Assembly: GCF_900182695.1 (NCBI RefSeq)
Contig: NZ_FXTK01000009.1
Span: 62,001-126,000, forward strand
Length of the DNA stretch: 64,000 nt
Source: Paracoccus laeviglucosivorans
GTDB lineage: Bacteria; Pseudomonadota; Alphaproteobacteria; Rhodobacterales; Rhodobacteraceae
Direction: 5' to 3'
A model generated the notes under the pieces. It was given only the letters and a program-made list of their open reading frames with translations. It had not been told where the DNA came from and did no database searches. A program made the position numbers and the translations under genes. Shown piece after piece: positions 27,105-36,600 of the stretch (its first letter is position 1; every line of letters starts with the position of its first letter).

Positions 27105-28249
27105 CCGCCGCCGATGCACATGGTCACCAGCGCCTTGCGGCCCTGGATGCGCTGCAATTCGGACATGGCTTTCAGCGTGATGATCGCACCCGTCGCGCCG
27201 ACCGGATGACCCAGCGCAATCGCGCCGCCATTCGGATTGACCCGCGCGGGATCAAGGCCAAGCTCGTTGCTGACCGCAAGGGCTTGGGCGGCGAAGGCCT
27301 CGTTCGATTCGATGACATCGAAATCGGCGATGCTCAGGCCCGTCCGGGTCAGCAGGGCGCGGACGGCGGGGACGGGGCCGATGCCCATGACTTCGGGGCG
27401 AACCCCCGCGACGGCATGGCCAAGGATGCGAAAGGCGGGCGTCAGCCCCGCCGCCTGTGCCGCATCCGCCCGCGCAAGCACAAGTGCCGCCGCGCCGTCG
27501 TTGATGCCCGACGCATTGCCCGCAGTGACCGTGCCGTCTTTCTGAAAGACCGGGCGCAGGGCAGCCAGTTTTTCAAGGCTGGTTTCCTTGGGATGTTCGT
27601 CGGTGTCGAAAGCCACAATGCCTTTGCGGGTCTTGACCTCAACCGGGACGATCTGATCGGCGAAATGGCCCGCCGCAATGGCACGGGCGGCGCGCGACTG
27701 GCTTTCCAGCGCGAATGCGTCCTGCGCCTCGCGGGTGATGCCATGTTCGCGGGCGACGTTTTCGGCGGTGACGCCCATATGGCCGGTGCCCATCGGACAG
27801 GTCAGGGCGCCGGTCATCATGTCCAGCATCTGGACATCGCCCATCTTGGCACCGAAACGCGCGGCGGGCACGGCATAGGGGGCGCGGCTCATCGACTCGG
27901 CCCCGCCTGCTACGGCGAAATCGGCATCGCCCAACATCAGTGCCTGCGCGGCCGACACGATCGCCTGCACGCCCGATCCGCAAAGGCGGTTGACGTTCAT
28001 CGCGGGCGTGGTGTCGGGAACGCCCGCATCCAGCATGGCGACGCGGGACAGATACATATCGCGCGGTTCGGTATTCAGCACATGGCCAAAGACCACGGTG
28101 CCCACCTGTGCGGGTTCGATCCCGGCGCGTTCGATCGCCGCGCGGGTGACGGTGGCGGCAAGCTGGATCGGCGGCGTGGCGGCAAGGCTGCCGCCGAAGG
28201 TGCCGATGGCCGTGCGCGCGCCCGACAGAATGACGATTTCCTGCGACAT
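27071..28249 (-). CDS. Acetyl-CoA C-acetyltransferase (thiolase)
   Basis: Condenses or cleaves acyl-CoA units. The 392-residue protein has the nucleophilic Cys90 (NRLCGSGVQAI), the His motif (GGAIALGHPVGATGA) and the second Cys378 (CIGGGQGIAL), all expected for biosynthetic thiolases. Relatives serve polyhydroxybutyrate synthesis or fatty-acid breakdown. No phaB or phaC is adjacent, so I leave the symbol blank. The gene faces the GT39 gene tail to tail with a 34-nt overlap. It diverges from the ModE-like gene. Confidence 0.93.
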   Translation of the reverse strand: MSQEIVILSGARTAIGTFGGSLAATPPIQLAATVTRAAIERAGIEPAQVGTVVFGHVLNTEPRDMYLSRVAMLDAGVPDTTPAMNVNRLCGSGVQAIVSAAQALMLGDADFAVAGGAESMSRAPYAVPAARFGAKMGDVQMLDMMTGALTCPMGTGHMGVTAENVAREHGITREAQDAFALESQSRAARAIAAGHFADQIVPVEVKTRKGIVAFDTDEHPKETSLEKLAALRPVFQKDGTVTAGNASGINDGAAALVLARADAAQAAGLTPAFRILGHAVAGVRPEVMGIGPVPAVRALLTRTGLSIADFDVIESNEAFAAQALAVSNELGLDPARVNPNGGAIALGHPVGATGAIITLKAMSELQRIQGRKALVTMCIGGGQGIALAIERI

Positions 28250-28356
28250 GACTGTATCTCCCCCATTTTCCCTTGGATCAGGCTAAAGCCGCAACGTCGC
28301 GTGCGATAGCCCCAAGGGCGCTTGCCTACGCGGCGTTACTTGGCACAATGCGCGGC

Positions 28357-28713
28357 ATGGAAAACGATCCCCGACTTAGCCTTCGTCTGCATTTCGCCCA
28401 TGGCCTGACCTTTGGCCGCGGCAAGGCGGACCTGTTGCAATATATCGACGAAGGCGGCTCGATCTCGGCTGCGGGGCGGCGCATGAAAATGAGCTATCGC
28501 CGCGCATGGGCCCTGGTCGAGGAGATGAACGCCCATTTCGCCCAGCCGCTTGTCGACAGCTCGCGCGGGGGGGCCAAGGGCGGCGGCGCGGTATTAACCG
28601 AAATGGGACGCAAGGTTCTGGCCGACTATCGCGCGTTGGAGGATTTGCTGCGCAGCGCACCGCAACTTTCCAGCCTGCGCGATGCGTTGTCGGATATGCC
28701 TGCCCAGAAATAA
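28357..28713 (+). CDS. ModE-like winged-helix regulator (DNA-binding domain only)
   Basis: The 118-residue protein matches the N-terminal domain of the molybdate regulator ModE: FGRGKADLLQYIDEGGSIS, AAGRRMKMSYRRAWALVEEMN and a wing ending GGGAVLTEMG. It lacks the C-terminal MOP domains that bind molybdate. It therefore either does not sense molybdate or does so through a partner. It lies 49 bp before modA on the same strand. ATGs at 28348 and 28357 are both possible. A longer frame from 28273 would begin inside the divergent promoter region. Confidence 0.85.
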   Translation: MENDPRLSLRLHFAHGLTFGRGKADLLQYIDEGGSISAAGRRMKMSYRRAWALVEEMNAHFAQPLVDSSRGGAKGGGAVLTEMGRKVLADYRALEDLLRSAPQLSSLRDALSDMPAQK

Positions 28714-28746
28714 CGCTTGCGACAGCGGTTTTTCGCTGGTTATCTC

Positions 28747-28761
28747 CGTTGGAACACAACG
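28747..28761. promoter_or_regulatory. Inverted repeat immediately before modA
   Basis: CGTTG-GAACA-CAACG is a perfect 5-bp inverted repeat ending one base before the modA ATG. It is a candidate operator for the adjacent ModE-like protein, but it does not match the classical ModE consensus with its TATA-rich arms. It also includes the GGA that would serve as the modA ribosome binding site. Confidence 0.3.
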
Positions 28762-28762
28762 A

Positions 28763-29515
28763 ATGGATTTTGCCATGCGCCTGCCCGTTATCGCCGCCGC
28801 GCTGATCGCGCTTGCCCCTGCCGCTCATGCAGACGAAATCACTGTCTTTGCCGCCGCCAGCCTGAAGACCGCGCTGGATGAGATCGCGGCCGAATGGCAA
28901 AAATCGCATGACGATACGCTGGTCATTTCCTATGCAGGAAGCTCGCAACTGGCCAAGCAGATCCAGGAAGGCGCGCCTGCCGACATCTTCATCTCGGCCT
29001 CAAGCGACTGGATGGATGCGTTGCAGGAATCGGACGACATAGACACCGCGACGCGTAAGGATCTGCTGGGCAATACGCTGGTTCTGGTCGGCACCGGCGA
29101 ACCCGCCGCAGCCGAGGTGACGCAGCTTCCGACCCTGCTGGGCGAAGGCAAACTGGCGATGGCGCTGGTGGATTCGGTGCCCGCGGGCGTTTATGGCAAG
29201 CAATCGCTGGAAAAACTGGGCATGTGGGCGCAGGTCGAACCGCATGTCGCGCAGGCTGACAACGTGCGCGCCGCGCTGCAACTGGTTGCAACGGGCGAAG
29301 CGCCGCTGGGCATCGTCTATGGCTCGGACGCGATCGCGGAAAAGGGCGTGGGCGTGGTCGCGACCTTCCCGGCGGACAGCCATGACGCGATCACCTATCC
29401 CGGTGCGGTGACGAAATCGGCGGATACGCCGCAGGCCGCCGCCTTCCTGACCAGCCTGACGCAGGAACCGGCCAAGTCGATCTTTGAATCGCAGGGCTTC
29501 ACCGTCAACCAATGA
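28763..29515 (+). CDS. modA: Molybdate ABC transporter substrate-binding protein ModA
   Basis: Periplasmic molybdate-binding protein of 250 residues. Signal peptide: RLPVIAAALIALAPAAHA, cleaved before DEITVFAAASLK. The oxyanion-binding features are AASL near the mature start, YAGSSQLAKQI with the Ser, and DSVPAGVYGKQSL near the middle, as in ModA. ATG 28763 and ATG 28775 are both usable starts. The first has GGA at good distance. The stop overlaps modB by ATGA. Confidence 0.95.
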   Translation: MDFAMRLPVIAAALIALAPAAHADEITVFAAASLKTALDEIAAEWQKSHDDTLVISYAGSSQLAKQIQEGAPADIFISASSDWMDALQESDDIDTATRKDLLGNTLVLVGTGEPAAAEVTQLPTLLGEGKLAMALVDSVPAGVYGKQSLEKLGMWAQVEPHVAQADNVRAALQLVATGEAPLGIVYGSDAIAEKGVGVVATFPADSHDAITYPGAVTKSADTPQAAAFLTSLTQEPAKSIFESQGFTVNQ

Positions 29516-30198
29516 CGCACTGGCTTGGCCCGCAGGAATGGCAGGCGGTTCTGCTGTCGCTGAAGGTTTCGGTGATCGCGACGCTGGCCAGCCTGCCTTT
29601 CGCCATTGCCGTGGCCTGGGTGCTGGCGCGCAAGCGCTTTCCGGGCCACGGGCTGTTCAGCGGGTTGGTGCATCTGCCGCTGATCCTGCCGCCCGTGGTG
29701 ACGGGCTATCTGCTGCTGATCACCTTTGGGACCAAGGGGCCGGTGGGCAGTCTGCTGCAACCCTTGGGCATCGTTTTCGCATTCCGCTGGACCGGGGCTG
29801 CGCTGGCCGCAGCCATCATGTCCTTTCCCCTGACCGTCCGCGCGATCCGGCTGGGTTTCGAGGCGGTGGACCCCAAGCTTGAGGATGCCGCGGCCACCCT
29901 TGGCGCACCGCGCATCTGGATCTTTTTCACCGTCACCCTGCCGCTGATCTTTCCGGCCATTCTGGCGGGCACGACGCTGGGCTTTGCCAAGGCGATGGGG
30001 GAATTCGGCGCGACCATCACCTTCGTCTCGAACATTCCCGGCCAGACGCAGACCCTGCCCTCGGCCATCTATGCGCTGCTGCAGGTGCCCGGCGGCGAGG
30101 GCGCGGCAATGCGGCTGGTGATGATCTCGGTCGTGATCGCCATGACTGCCGTGCTGATCTCGGAATGGCTGGCAAGACGCGCAAGGACGGCCGCATGA
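29512..30198 (+). CDS. modB: Molybdate ABC transporter permease ModB
   Basis: The 228-residue inner-membrane permease has five hydrophobic segments and the cytoplasmic coupling loop EDAAATLGAPRIWIFFTVTLP with the permease EAA motif. It forms a dimer that moves molybdate released by ModA, powered by ModC. The gene is coupled by ATGA overlaps to modA before it and modC after it. Confidence 0.95.
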   Translation: MTHWLGPQEWQAVLLSLKVSVIATLASLPFAIAVAWVLARKRFPGHGLFSGLVHLPLILPPVVTGYLLLITFGTKGPVGSLLQPLGIVFAFRWTGAALAAAIMSFPLTVRAIRLGFEAVDPKLEDAAATLGAPRIWIFFTVTLPLIFPAILAGTTLGFAKAMGEFGATITFVSNIPGQTQTLPSAIYALLQVPGGEGAAMRLVMISVVIAMTAVLISEWLARRARTAA

Positions 30199-31241
30199 GT
30201 CTGTCGGTCGCCTATCGCCACGCCTTTCCGGGGCTGGCTTTGGATGTCGCGTTTGACGCGCCGGGCGGTGTCACTGCGCTTTTCGGTCCCTCGGGCTGCG
30301 GGAAAAGCACGACGATCAGCGCGATTTCCGGGTTGATGCGCCCGGATGCGGGCCGGATCGTGCTGAATGACCGCGTGCTGTTCGACGGTCGCACGAACCT
30401 GTCGCCGCAGGACCGGCGCATCGGCTGCGTGTTTCAGGACGCGCGGCTGTTTCCGCATATGACGGTCGCGGCAAACCTGCGCTATCCTTCGCGCTGGCGC
30501 AGGGGCGCGGCGCGCGAAATGGACCGTGTGGTCGAGCTTTTGGGCCTTGGTCCCTTGCTGAAACGGCGTCCGGGCACGCTGTCGGGGGGCGAACGTCAGC
30601 GCACGGCCATCGGGCGTGCCTTGCTGTCGGACCCTGCACTGCTGGTGATGGACGAACCCTTGGCTGCGCTGGATGACAGCCGCAAGGCCGAGATCATGCC
30701 ATGGCTGGAACGCCTGCGCGACGAAGTGCGCCTGCCGATCCTTTATGTCAGCCACTCCGTCCCCGAGGTGCTGCGGCTGGCCACGACCGTGGTGCTGATG
30801 GAAAAGGGCCGCGTCACCCATGCCGGGCCGCTGACCGATATTTTGTCCGACCCCGATCTGGCCCCCCGCCTTGGCACGCGCGAGGCCGGCGCATTGATCC
30901 GCGCCCGGATCGAGGGGCGCGAGCCGGACGGCATGACCCGCGTGATGACCGCAGGCGGCCCCATGCTTCTGCAGGGCATCGAAGGCAGCGTGGGAACCGT
31001 GCTGCGGCTGCGGGTGCTGGCGCATGAAATCATCCTGTCGCGCGATGCCCCGACCGGGCTTTCGGCGCTGAACATCCTGCCCACCACCGTCACACGGGTC
31101 GATGGCGGGCTTGTCCAGCTTGCCCTTGGGGATGAGCGGATGCTTGCGCAAGTCACTCCCCGGTCTATCGAAGTGCTTGATCTAAAACCGGGAACTGCCT
31201 GCTACGCCATCGTCAAATCGGTGTCGGTCCTGCCCAGCTAG
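30195..31241 (+). CDS. modC: Molybdate ABC transporter ATP-binding protein ModC
   Basis: The 348-residue ATPase has Walker A GPSGCGKST (residues 31-39), the signature LSGGERQR, Walker B LLVMDEPLAALD and the switch His in YVSHSVPE. A C-terminal MOP/TOBE domain follows (RVLAHEIILSRDAPTGLSA), which can bind molybdate. The start at ATG 30195 overlaps the modB TGA. The MOP domain lies here rather than in the nearby ModE-like regulator. Confidence 0.95.
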   Translation: MSLSVAYRHAFPGLALDVAFDAPGGVTALFGPSGCGKSTTISAISGLMRPDAGRIVLNDRVLFDGRTNLSPQDRRIGCVFQDARLFPHMTVAANLRYPSRWRRGAAREMDRVVELLGLGPLLKRRPGTLSGGERQRTAIGRALLSDPALLVMDEPLAALDDSRKAEIMPWLERLRDEVRLPILYVSHSVPEVLRLATTVVLMEKGRVTHAGPLTDILSDPDLAPRLGTREAGALIRARIEGREPDGMTRVMTAGGPMLLQGIEGSVGTVLRLRVLAHEIILSRDAPTGLSALNILPTTVTRVDGGLVQLALGDERMLAQVTPRSIEVLDLKPGTACYAIVKSVSVLPS

Positions 31242-31345
31242 ACATTGTTGAAGCCTTTGTCATTTGCGCCCCTGCCGAAATTTCCGCTATGATTGCCCTT
31301 AAAAAGATGAAGGGCCATCGCAGGCCCCGCTATCATGAGGGCAGT

Positions 31346-31927
31346 ATGAACAGGTTTCTGAAGCTCGCCATTGTCGGGCTTGTCGCCTCTTGTGGCGGCG
31401 GGGGGAATTACAAGGCACCGCGCAATCTGGAAAACGCCTGTATGCTGGCGGCGGAACGGCCTGCCTATATGCGCGCGATGCAACAGACGGAACGGCGCTG
31501 GGGCATTCCGATCCATGTGCAGATGGCGACGATCCATCAGGAATCGAAATTCATCGGCGATGCACGCACGCCGCACCGCTATGCGCTGGGGATCATCCCG
31601 GTCGGGCGGCAAAGCTCGGCCTTCGGCTATAGTCAGGCGCTGGACGGGACGTGGGACGAATATCGCAAAAAGACCGGCAATCGCGGGGCGCGGCGCGACA
31701 ATATCCGCGACGCCACGGATTTCATGGGCTGGTATATGAACGACTCGACCCGCATCCTTGGCATCTCGAAACTGGACGCGGCATCGCAATATCTGGCCTA
31801 TCACGAAGGCCGCAGCGGGTTTAACCGCGGGTCGCACCGCGCGAAACCGTGGCTGATGACGGTGGCCAGCAAGGTCAATGCGCGGTCCGAGCTTTACCGG
31901 ATGCAATTGGCGACCTGCGGGCGATAA
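31346..31927 (+). CDS. Lytic transglycosylase-like lipoprotein
   Basis: The 193-residue protein has a lipoprotein signal (FLKLAIVGLVASC, lipobox ending VASC at about residue 15). A soluble lysozyme-like domain follows: IPIHVQMATIHQESKFIGDA supplies the catalytic Glu in the 'HQES' position, FGYSQALDGTWDEY the GYSQ-like motif, and YLAYHEGRSGFNRGSH the C-terminal SLT-like motif. It probably cleaves peptidoglycan glycan strands from the outer membrane. AGGG precedes the chosen ATG. An in-frame ATG at 31289 would put a basic stretch before the lipobox. Confidence 0.85.
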   Translation: MNRFLKLAIVGLVASCGGGGNYKAPRNLENACMLAAERPAYMRAMQQTERRWGIPIHVQMATIHQESKFIGDARTPHRYALGIIPVGRQSSAFGYSQALDGTWDEYRKKTGNRGARRDNIRDATDFMGWYMNDSTRILGISKLDAASQYLAYHEGRSGFNRGSHRAKPWLMTVASKVNARSELYRMQLATCGR

Positions 31928-31957
31928 GCCCGCAGCGTCGCGCGGCAACTGCCCGCC

Positions 31958-32566
31958 TTATTGACGGCGGGCGACTTCGTTCGCGATGGCGAATTTCGAC
32001 GGCGGGATCGACACGCCGGTCCGCATCTCGCCCAGAATAACGGTCGTGCGCTGACCGCCCTCATCCGTCACGACCCATTGGCGCAGCTGCGTCGGGTTGG
32101 CGGTGAAGACCATCTGGATATTGCCGTATTCCGGGTGCTGCGGATCCTGCGCGGTCACGACGGTGGTGTTCTTACGCTCGGCATAGCCGGTGACCATCTT
32201 GGCCTGACCCAGATTGACGTTCGGCGCAAGGATCAGCGACAGCGGGGTTTTCGACAGCGGATATTGCTGCGGCCCGCCGCGCGTCTTGCCATCGAACACC
32301 GCGACCTGACCGGACGATGCCAGCACCAGCGTCTTGTCGCCCTTGTATTCGAAACGCACGCGGTTCGGGCGGTGGATGAAGACCTGCCCGGTCGAAATGC
32401 TGCCATCGCCGTTCACCTGCGTGAAATCCGCCTGCGCGGTTTTCAGACCGTTGAGATAGCGCGAAATCTCGTTCAGGGGGATTTTCTCGGCCATGGCCGG
32501 AAAAGCCATGGCGAGGGCGAGGACGGGCGCAAGGGCGAGTGATCTAAGGTTCATGTCCGAAATCAT
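31958..32566 (-). CDS. lolA: Outer-membrane lipoprotein carrier protein LolA
   Basis: LolA ferries lipoproteins through the periplasm to LolB or the outer membrane. The 202-residue product has a signal peptide (LRSLALAPVLALAMAFPAMA). The half-barrel strands are typical of the family: LKTAQADFTQVNGDG, VFIHRPNRVRFEY and YGNIQMVFTANPTQLRQWV. An alternative in-frame ATG lies 4 codons later at 32554 and fits the signal peptide equally well. It lies 77 bp downstream of the ubiH-type gene on the same strand. Confidence 0.92.
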   Translation of the reverse strand: MISDMNLRSLALAPVLALAMAFPAMAEKIPLNEISRYLNGLKTAQADFTQVNGDGSISTGQVFIHRPNRVRFEYKGDKTLVLASSGQVAVFDGKTRGGPQQYPLSKTPLSLILAPNVNLGQAKMVTGYAERKNTTVVTAQDPQHPEYGNIQMVFTANPTQLRQWVVTDEGGQRTTVILGEMRTGVSIPPSKFAIANEVARRQ

Positions 32567-32643
32567 ACCGTTTCCGCAAAGGGTTGCACATCACGTTCGC
32601 TTGGATGCGCCGGGGCCAACGCTGACAGCGGCGTGAGCGTTCC

Positions 32644-33867
32644 TTACAACCGCTGCCCCGTCAGCAGGCGCGGCATCGGGTCCAGCCGTAGCCCCGCCGC
32701 CTGCCGCATGAAACCGCGCCGCAAGGGCGGGATGGCATCGACGACGCCCATGCCCAGTTCCCGCGCCGCGCGCAGCAGGGGATTGGCATTGGAAAACAGC
32801 GCATTCACCCCGTCCATGCCATAGGCCAGCCAGGTGGCATCGGGCCTGCGCCATTCCTGATAGCGGGCCAGAACGGCAGCCTCGCCTATATCTTCGCCCC
32901 TGCGCCGGGCGGTCACGATCACCTCGGCCAAGGCGGCGACATCGCGCAGGCCAAGGTTCAGCCCCTGCCCCGCGATGGGATGGACGCCATGCGCCGCATC
33001 GCCCACCAGCGCGATGCGCGGCGCGATGTAGCTTTCGGCCAAGGTCAGGTTCAGCGGATAGGAAAAGCGCGGTCCGGCCAGGCTGATCCTGCCCAGAAAA
33101 TCACCGAAGCGCGGGCGCAGCACGTCAAGAAAGGCGGCATCGTCCAGCGCAAGGATGGCGCGGGCGGCGCTGGCATCCTCGGACCAGACGATCGAACTGC
33201 GATTGCCCGGCAGCGGCAGGATCGCCAGCGGCCCCGATGGCATGAAATACTGATGCGCGACGCCCTGATGCGGCAATTCGTGATCGACCGCTGCCACCAG
33301 CGCGATCTGGCCGTAATCGTGCCCGAGCCGGTTGATACCCGCCCGTGCCGCCACGCCCGATCCGCGCCCATCCGCGCCCACCAGCAGCGCCGATGTCAGG
33401 CTGGCGCCGTCCGACAGGATCGTCCTGACGCCCGACGGACCGATGTCCTGCCCGGTGACCGATACGCCTGACAGATGGGTGACCTTGCCCTGCATCGCGG
33501 CCAGCAGCGCGCGATACAGAAACCGGTCCTCCAGCAGATAGCCAAGGCGGCCTTCCTCGATCTCGGCGCTGTCGAAATTCAGGCCAAACGGGCCGGGGCC
33601 GTCGCCCGGTGCGCCCTGGGACGCCTGCACCTTCAGGATCGGCTGCGCATTCGCCGCCAGACCGCCCCAGATGCCAAGCGCAGAAAACAGCCGCTGCGAT
33701 GCCAGCGCCAGCGCATAGGCCCGCCCGTCAAAGGCATCGCCCGCCCGTGCATCCGCAGGCCGCGCATCCACCACGGCAACGCGCAGGCCCGCATCCGCCA
33801 GAGCCAAGGCCAGCGCGGGGCCGTTCAGCCCGCCGCCTGCCACCACAATGTCGAAATCCGTCATCAT
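32644..33867 (-). CDS. FAD-dependent aromatic hydroxylase of the UbiH/UbiF/VisC family
   Basis: The 407-residue flavoprotein has the FAD-binding start DFDIVVAGGGLNGPALALAL (GxGxxG-like), the middle motif LLVGADGRGSGVAARAGI (DG motif) and the third FAD motif VGDAAHGVHPIAGQGLNLGLRD. These are diagnostic of ubiquinone-ring hydroxylases. Which ring position it hydroxylates cannot be told by eye, so no symbol is given. Two consecutive ATGs (33867 and 33864) open the frame; neither has a strong SD sequence. It is divergent from the amidase gene. Confidence 0.9.
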   Translation of the reverse strand: MMTDFDIVVAGGGLNGPALALALADAGLRVAVVDARPADARAGDAFDGRAYALALASQRLFSALGIWGGLAANAQPILKVQASQGAPGDGPGPFGLNFDSAEIEEGRLGYLLEDRFLYRALLAAMQGKVTHLSGVSVTGQDIGPSGVRTILSDGASLTSALLVGADGRGSGVAARAGINRLGHDYGQIALVAAVDHELPHQGVAHQYFMPSGPLAILPLPGNRSSIVWSEDASAARAILALDDAAFLDVLRPRFGDFLGRISLAGPRFSYPLNLTLAESYIAPRIALVGDAAHGVHPIAGQGLNLGLRDVAALAEVIVTARRRGEDIGEAAVLARYQEWRRPDATWLAYGMDGVNALFSNANPLLRAARELGMGVVDAIPPLRRGFMRQAAGLRLDPMPRLLTGQRL

Positions 33868-33972
33868 GGCCCGCACTATGCCGGGACCGGGCGCAATGTC
33901 CATGCGCCATTGCAGCACCGCGCCCGCACCGCTAGCCTGCGGGACACGAATTCTGGCACCCGGAGAGGCGAT

Positions 33973-35298
33973 ATGGACTGGCTCAAGGCAACGGCTGCGG
34001 AACAGGGCCGGGCGATTCTTGCAGGGCTGCTTAGCCCGGTCGAACAGACCGAAGGCTATCTGGATGCCGCCGCCCGCCATCCCTATGCCGACCGCATCTT
34101 TGCCCGCCTGACACCCACCCGCGCGCGGGCCGAGGCGATTGCCGCCCATGACCGCGCCAAGGCCGGGCTGCGCCGCAGCCTGCTGGACGGGGTGGCGATC
34201 AGCTGGAAAGACAATATCGACAGCGCAGGCATCGCGACCGAGGCGGGCTCGCGCCTGCTGGCGGGCCGCACGCCGCGCCACGACGCCGCCATTCTGACGC
34301 AGGCAACGCTGCAGGGCATGGTCTGCCTTGGCAAGACGCACCTGACCGAGCTGGCCTTTTCCGGGCTGGGGCTGAACCCCAACACCGCGACCCCGCCCAA
34401 CAGCATCGACCCCGCGCTGGCGCCGGGCGGCTCCAGTTCCGGGGCTGCGGTTTCGGTCGCAATGGGGCTGGCCGCAGCGGCGATCGGGTCCGATACCGGC
34501 GGATCATTGCGTGTGCCCGCGGCGTGGAACGGGCTGGTGGGCTTCAAGCCGACGACTGGCACGGTCAGCGATCAGGGCATCGTGCCGCTATGCACCAGCT
34601 TTGACGTGGCCGGACCCATCGCCCGCACCGTCGAGGATTGCGCCGAAATCCTTGCCGTCCTGCTGGGCGACACCGCCGCCGATCTGGGCACGCCCGACCC
34701 ACGCCGACTGCAGCTGCTGGTGCTGGACGGCGTGCCCTTTGACGGCGCACGCGAAGGTCCGGTCGCCGCGTTCGAAGATGCAGTGGCGCGGCTGGCCAAG
34801 GCGGGCGCACGCATCAGCCATGCTGCCCCCCCTTGCGTGGCCGAGGCGATGGCACTGTCGCCCGTGCTGTTCGCGCCCGAAGCCTACGGTCTTTGGCGCG
34901 ACCAGATCGAGGATGCGCCCGAACTGATGTATCCGCCGATCCTTGAACGCTTTCGCGGCGGCCGCGATGTGCTGGCCGCAGATTTCGTTGCGGGCTGGCA
35001 GTTGCTGAAACGGCTGCGCGCGGATTGGTCGCGGCTGGTCGCGGGCTATGATGCGGTGATCCTGCCCACGGCGCCGATCCTGCCGCCCGATGTGAACCGC
35101 CTGCTGACCGAACCGGATTTTTTCGCCTCGGAAAACCTGCTGACGCTGCGCAATACGCGCATCGCGAACCTGCTGGGCCTGCCTGCGCTGAACCTGCCGA
35201 CCGGGCATCCGGCCTGTGGCATTTCGCTGATGGGCAGCGCAGGTCAGGACAAGGCGCTGCTGGTCGCGGCGGCATCTGCCGAACACGCGCTGCGCTGA
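33973..35298 (+). CDS. Amidase (amidase signature family)
   Basis: The 441-residue enzyme has the complete Ser-cisSer-Lys triad: K79 in ISWKDN, Ser in APGGSSSG (residues 154-156) and the nucleophile S178 in GSDTGGSLRVPA. It hydrolyses a C-N amide bond. The substrate is unknown, and it is not the GatA subunit by context because gatB and gatC are absent. The start at ATG 33973 follows GGAGAGG. A much longer in-frame opening reaches back into the divergent hydroxylase gene and is rejected. Confidence 0.92.
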   Translation: MDWLKATAAEQGRAILAGLLSPVEQTEGYLDAAARHPYADRIFARLTPTRARAEAIAAHDRAKAGLRRSLLDGVAISWKDNIDSAGIATEAGSRLLAGRTPRHDAAILTQATLQGMVCLGKTHLTELAFSGLGLNPNTATPPNSIDPALAPGGSSSGAAVSVAMGLAAAAIGSDTGGSLRVPAAWNGLVGFKPTTGTVSDQGIVPLCTSFDVAGPIARTVEDCAEILAVLLGDTAADLGTPDPRRLQLLVLDGVPFDGAREGPVAAFEDAVARLAKAGARISHAAPPCVAEAMALSPVLFAPEAYGLWRDQIEDAPELMYPPILERFRGGRDVLAADFVAGWQLLKRLRADWSRLVAGYDAVILPTAPILPPDVNRLLTEPDFFASENLLTLRNTRIANLLGLPALNLPTGHPACGISLMGSAGQDKALLVAAASAEHALR

Positions 35299-35330
35299 CC
35301 GCAAAACCCCGGCAAATGCCCGCGAAACTC

Positions 35331-35359
35331 TGGACGCATGGGGGGTTTGCCGGTATCTT
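35331..35359 (+). promoter_or_regulatory. Possible sigma-70 promoter for aminotransferase-ftsK
   Basis: TGGACG, 17 bp and TATCTT match the -35 and -10 consensus at 4 of 6 positions each. They lie 44 bp before the aminotransferase ATG. A small hairpin (GCCCC/GGGGC, 35361-35376) lies just downstream in the presumed leader. Confidence 0.3.
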
Positions 35360-35402
35360 TGCCCCATAAACGGGGCGACATGACCCCGAATGAGAGGCAG
35401 TT

Positions 35403-36596
35403 ATGGCAATACCCGAGCGGTTCTCGAACCTGCCGGAATATGCGTTCCCGCGCCTGCGGACGCTGCTTGCAGGCATTCAGCCCGCAGGCGATCCGGTCGT
35501 GATGACCATTGGTGAACCGCGGCATGGCGTCCCGGATTTCACCGGCCCGATCATGGCCGCAAGCGTGGATCAGTTCGGGAAATATCCCCCGAACGAAGGC
35601 ACGCCGGAACTGCTGGACGCAATCTCGGGGTGGATCGCACGCAGGCATGGGCTTGCGGTCGAGCCGGCCCGCATCACCGCACTTAACGGCACGCGCGAAG
35701 GGCTTTTCAACGCAGCCCTTGCGCTGTGCCCCGAAACCAAGGCGGGCGGGCGTCCGGCGATCCTGATTCCGAACCCGTTCTATCAGGTCTATGCCGTGGC
35801 CGCCGCCGCCGTGGGTGCCGAGGCCGTCTTTGTGAATGCAGGCCCGGAAACCGGGTTTCTGCCGCAATTCGCCCAGCTTGATCCGGCGCTGCTGGACCGC
35901 GTGGCCATCGCCTATCTGTGTTCGCCCGCAAACCCCCAAGGCTCGGTCGCGTCCGAGGATTACCTTGAGGAACTGATCGCGCTCGCCGAACGCCACGATT
36001 TCCTGATCTTTTCGGACGAATGCTATTCCGAGATCTGGCGCGACACGCCGCCGCCCGGTGCTTTGGCCGTGGCGACCCGTATGGGGCTGGCCGACCGGGT
36101 GGTGATGTTCAACTCGCTCTCGAAACGGTCGAACCTGCCCGGTCTGCGTTCGGGCTTTGCCGCCGGGGGCCGTGAACAGATCGCGCAATTGCGCCAGTTG
36201 CGCAGCTATTCCGGTGCGCCGCTGCCGCTGCCCGTCCAGCGCGTCAGCGCCCATGCCTGGGCGGACGAGGCGCATGTGGACGAAAACCGTGCGCTGTATC
36301 ATGCGAAATATGCTGTGGCCGACCGTGTGCTGGGCAATATGCCGGGATACCAGTCGCCTGCGGGCGGGTTCTTTTTGTGGCTGCGCGTCCCCGACGCCAT
36401 TGGCACGGGCGAAGATGCGGCCAAGAAGCTGTGGGCCGAGGCAGGGATTCAAGTCCTGCCCGGCGCTTACCTGTCGCGCGACACCGATCAGGGCAATCCG
36501 GGCGAGAGATATATCCGCGTCGCGCTGGTCGATCCGGCCGGCCCGACCGAGGCGGCGCTGAACCGCCTGAAGAACTGTTTGTATCAAGGGGATTAA
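35403..36596 (+). CDS. PLP-dependent class I/II aminotransferase
   Basis: The 397-residue enzyme has the PLP lysine K241 in [17 protein letters not shown], the phosphate-binding NGTREGLF region near 95-102, and [11 protein letters not shown] and IFSDECYSE as in fold-type I transaminases. It resembles enzymes annotated as succinyl-diaminopimelate or aspartate aminotransferases. The ligand is not certain. Position directly before ftsK, with a 4-nt gap, is common in this bacterial group. A preceding 104-bp spacer contains a weak promoter. Confidence 0.92.
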   Translation: MAIPERFSNLPEYAFPRLRTLLAGIQPAGDPVVMTIGEPRHGVPDFTGPIMAASVDQFGKYPPNEGTPELLDAISGWIARRHGLAVEPARITALNGTREGLFNAALALCPETKAGGRPAILIPNPFYQVYAVAAAAVGAEAVFVNAGPETGFLPQFAQLDPALLDRVAIAYLCSPANPQGSVASEDYLEELIALAERHDFLIFSDECYSEIWRDTPPPGALAVATRMGLADRVVMFNSLSKRSNLPGLRSGFAAGGREQIAQLRQLRSYSGAPLPLPVQRVSAHAWADEAHVDENRALYHAKYAVADRVLGNMPGYQSPAGGFFLWLRVPDAIGTGEDAAKKLWAEAGIQVLPGAYLSRDTDQGNPGERYIRVALVDPAGPTEAALNRLKNCLYQGD

Positions 36597-36600
36597 TCTG

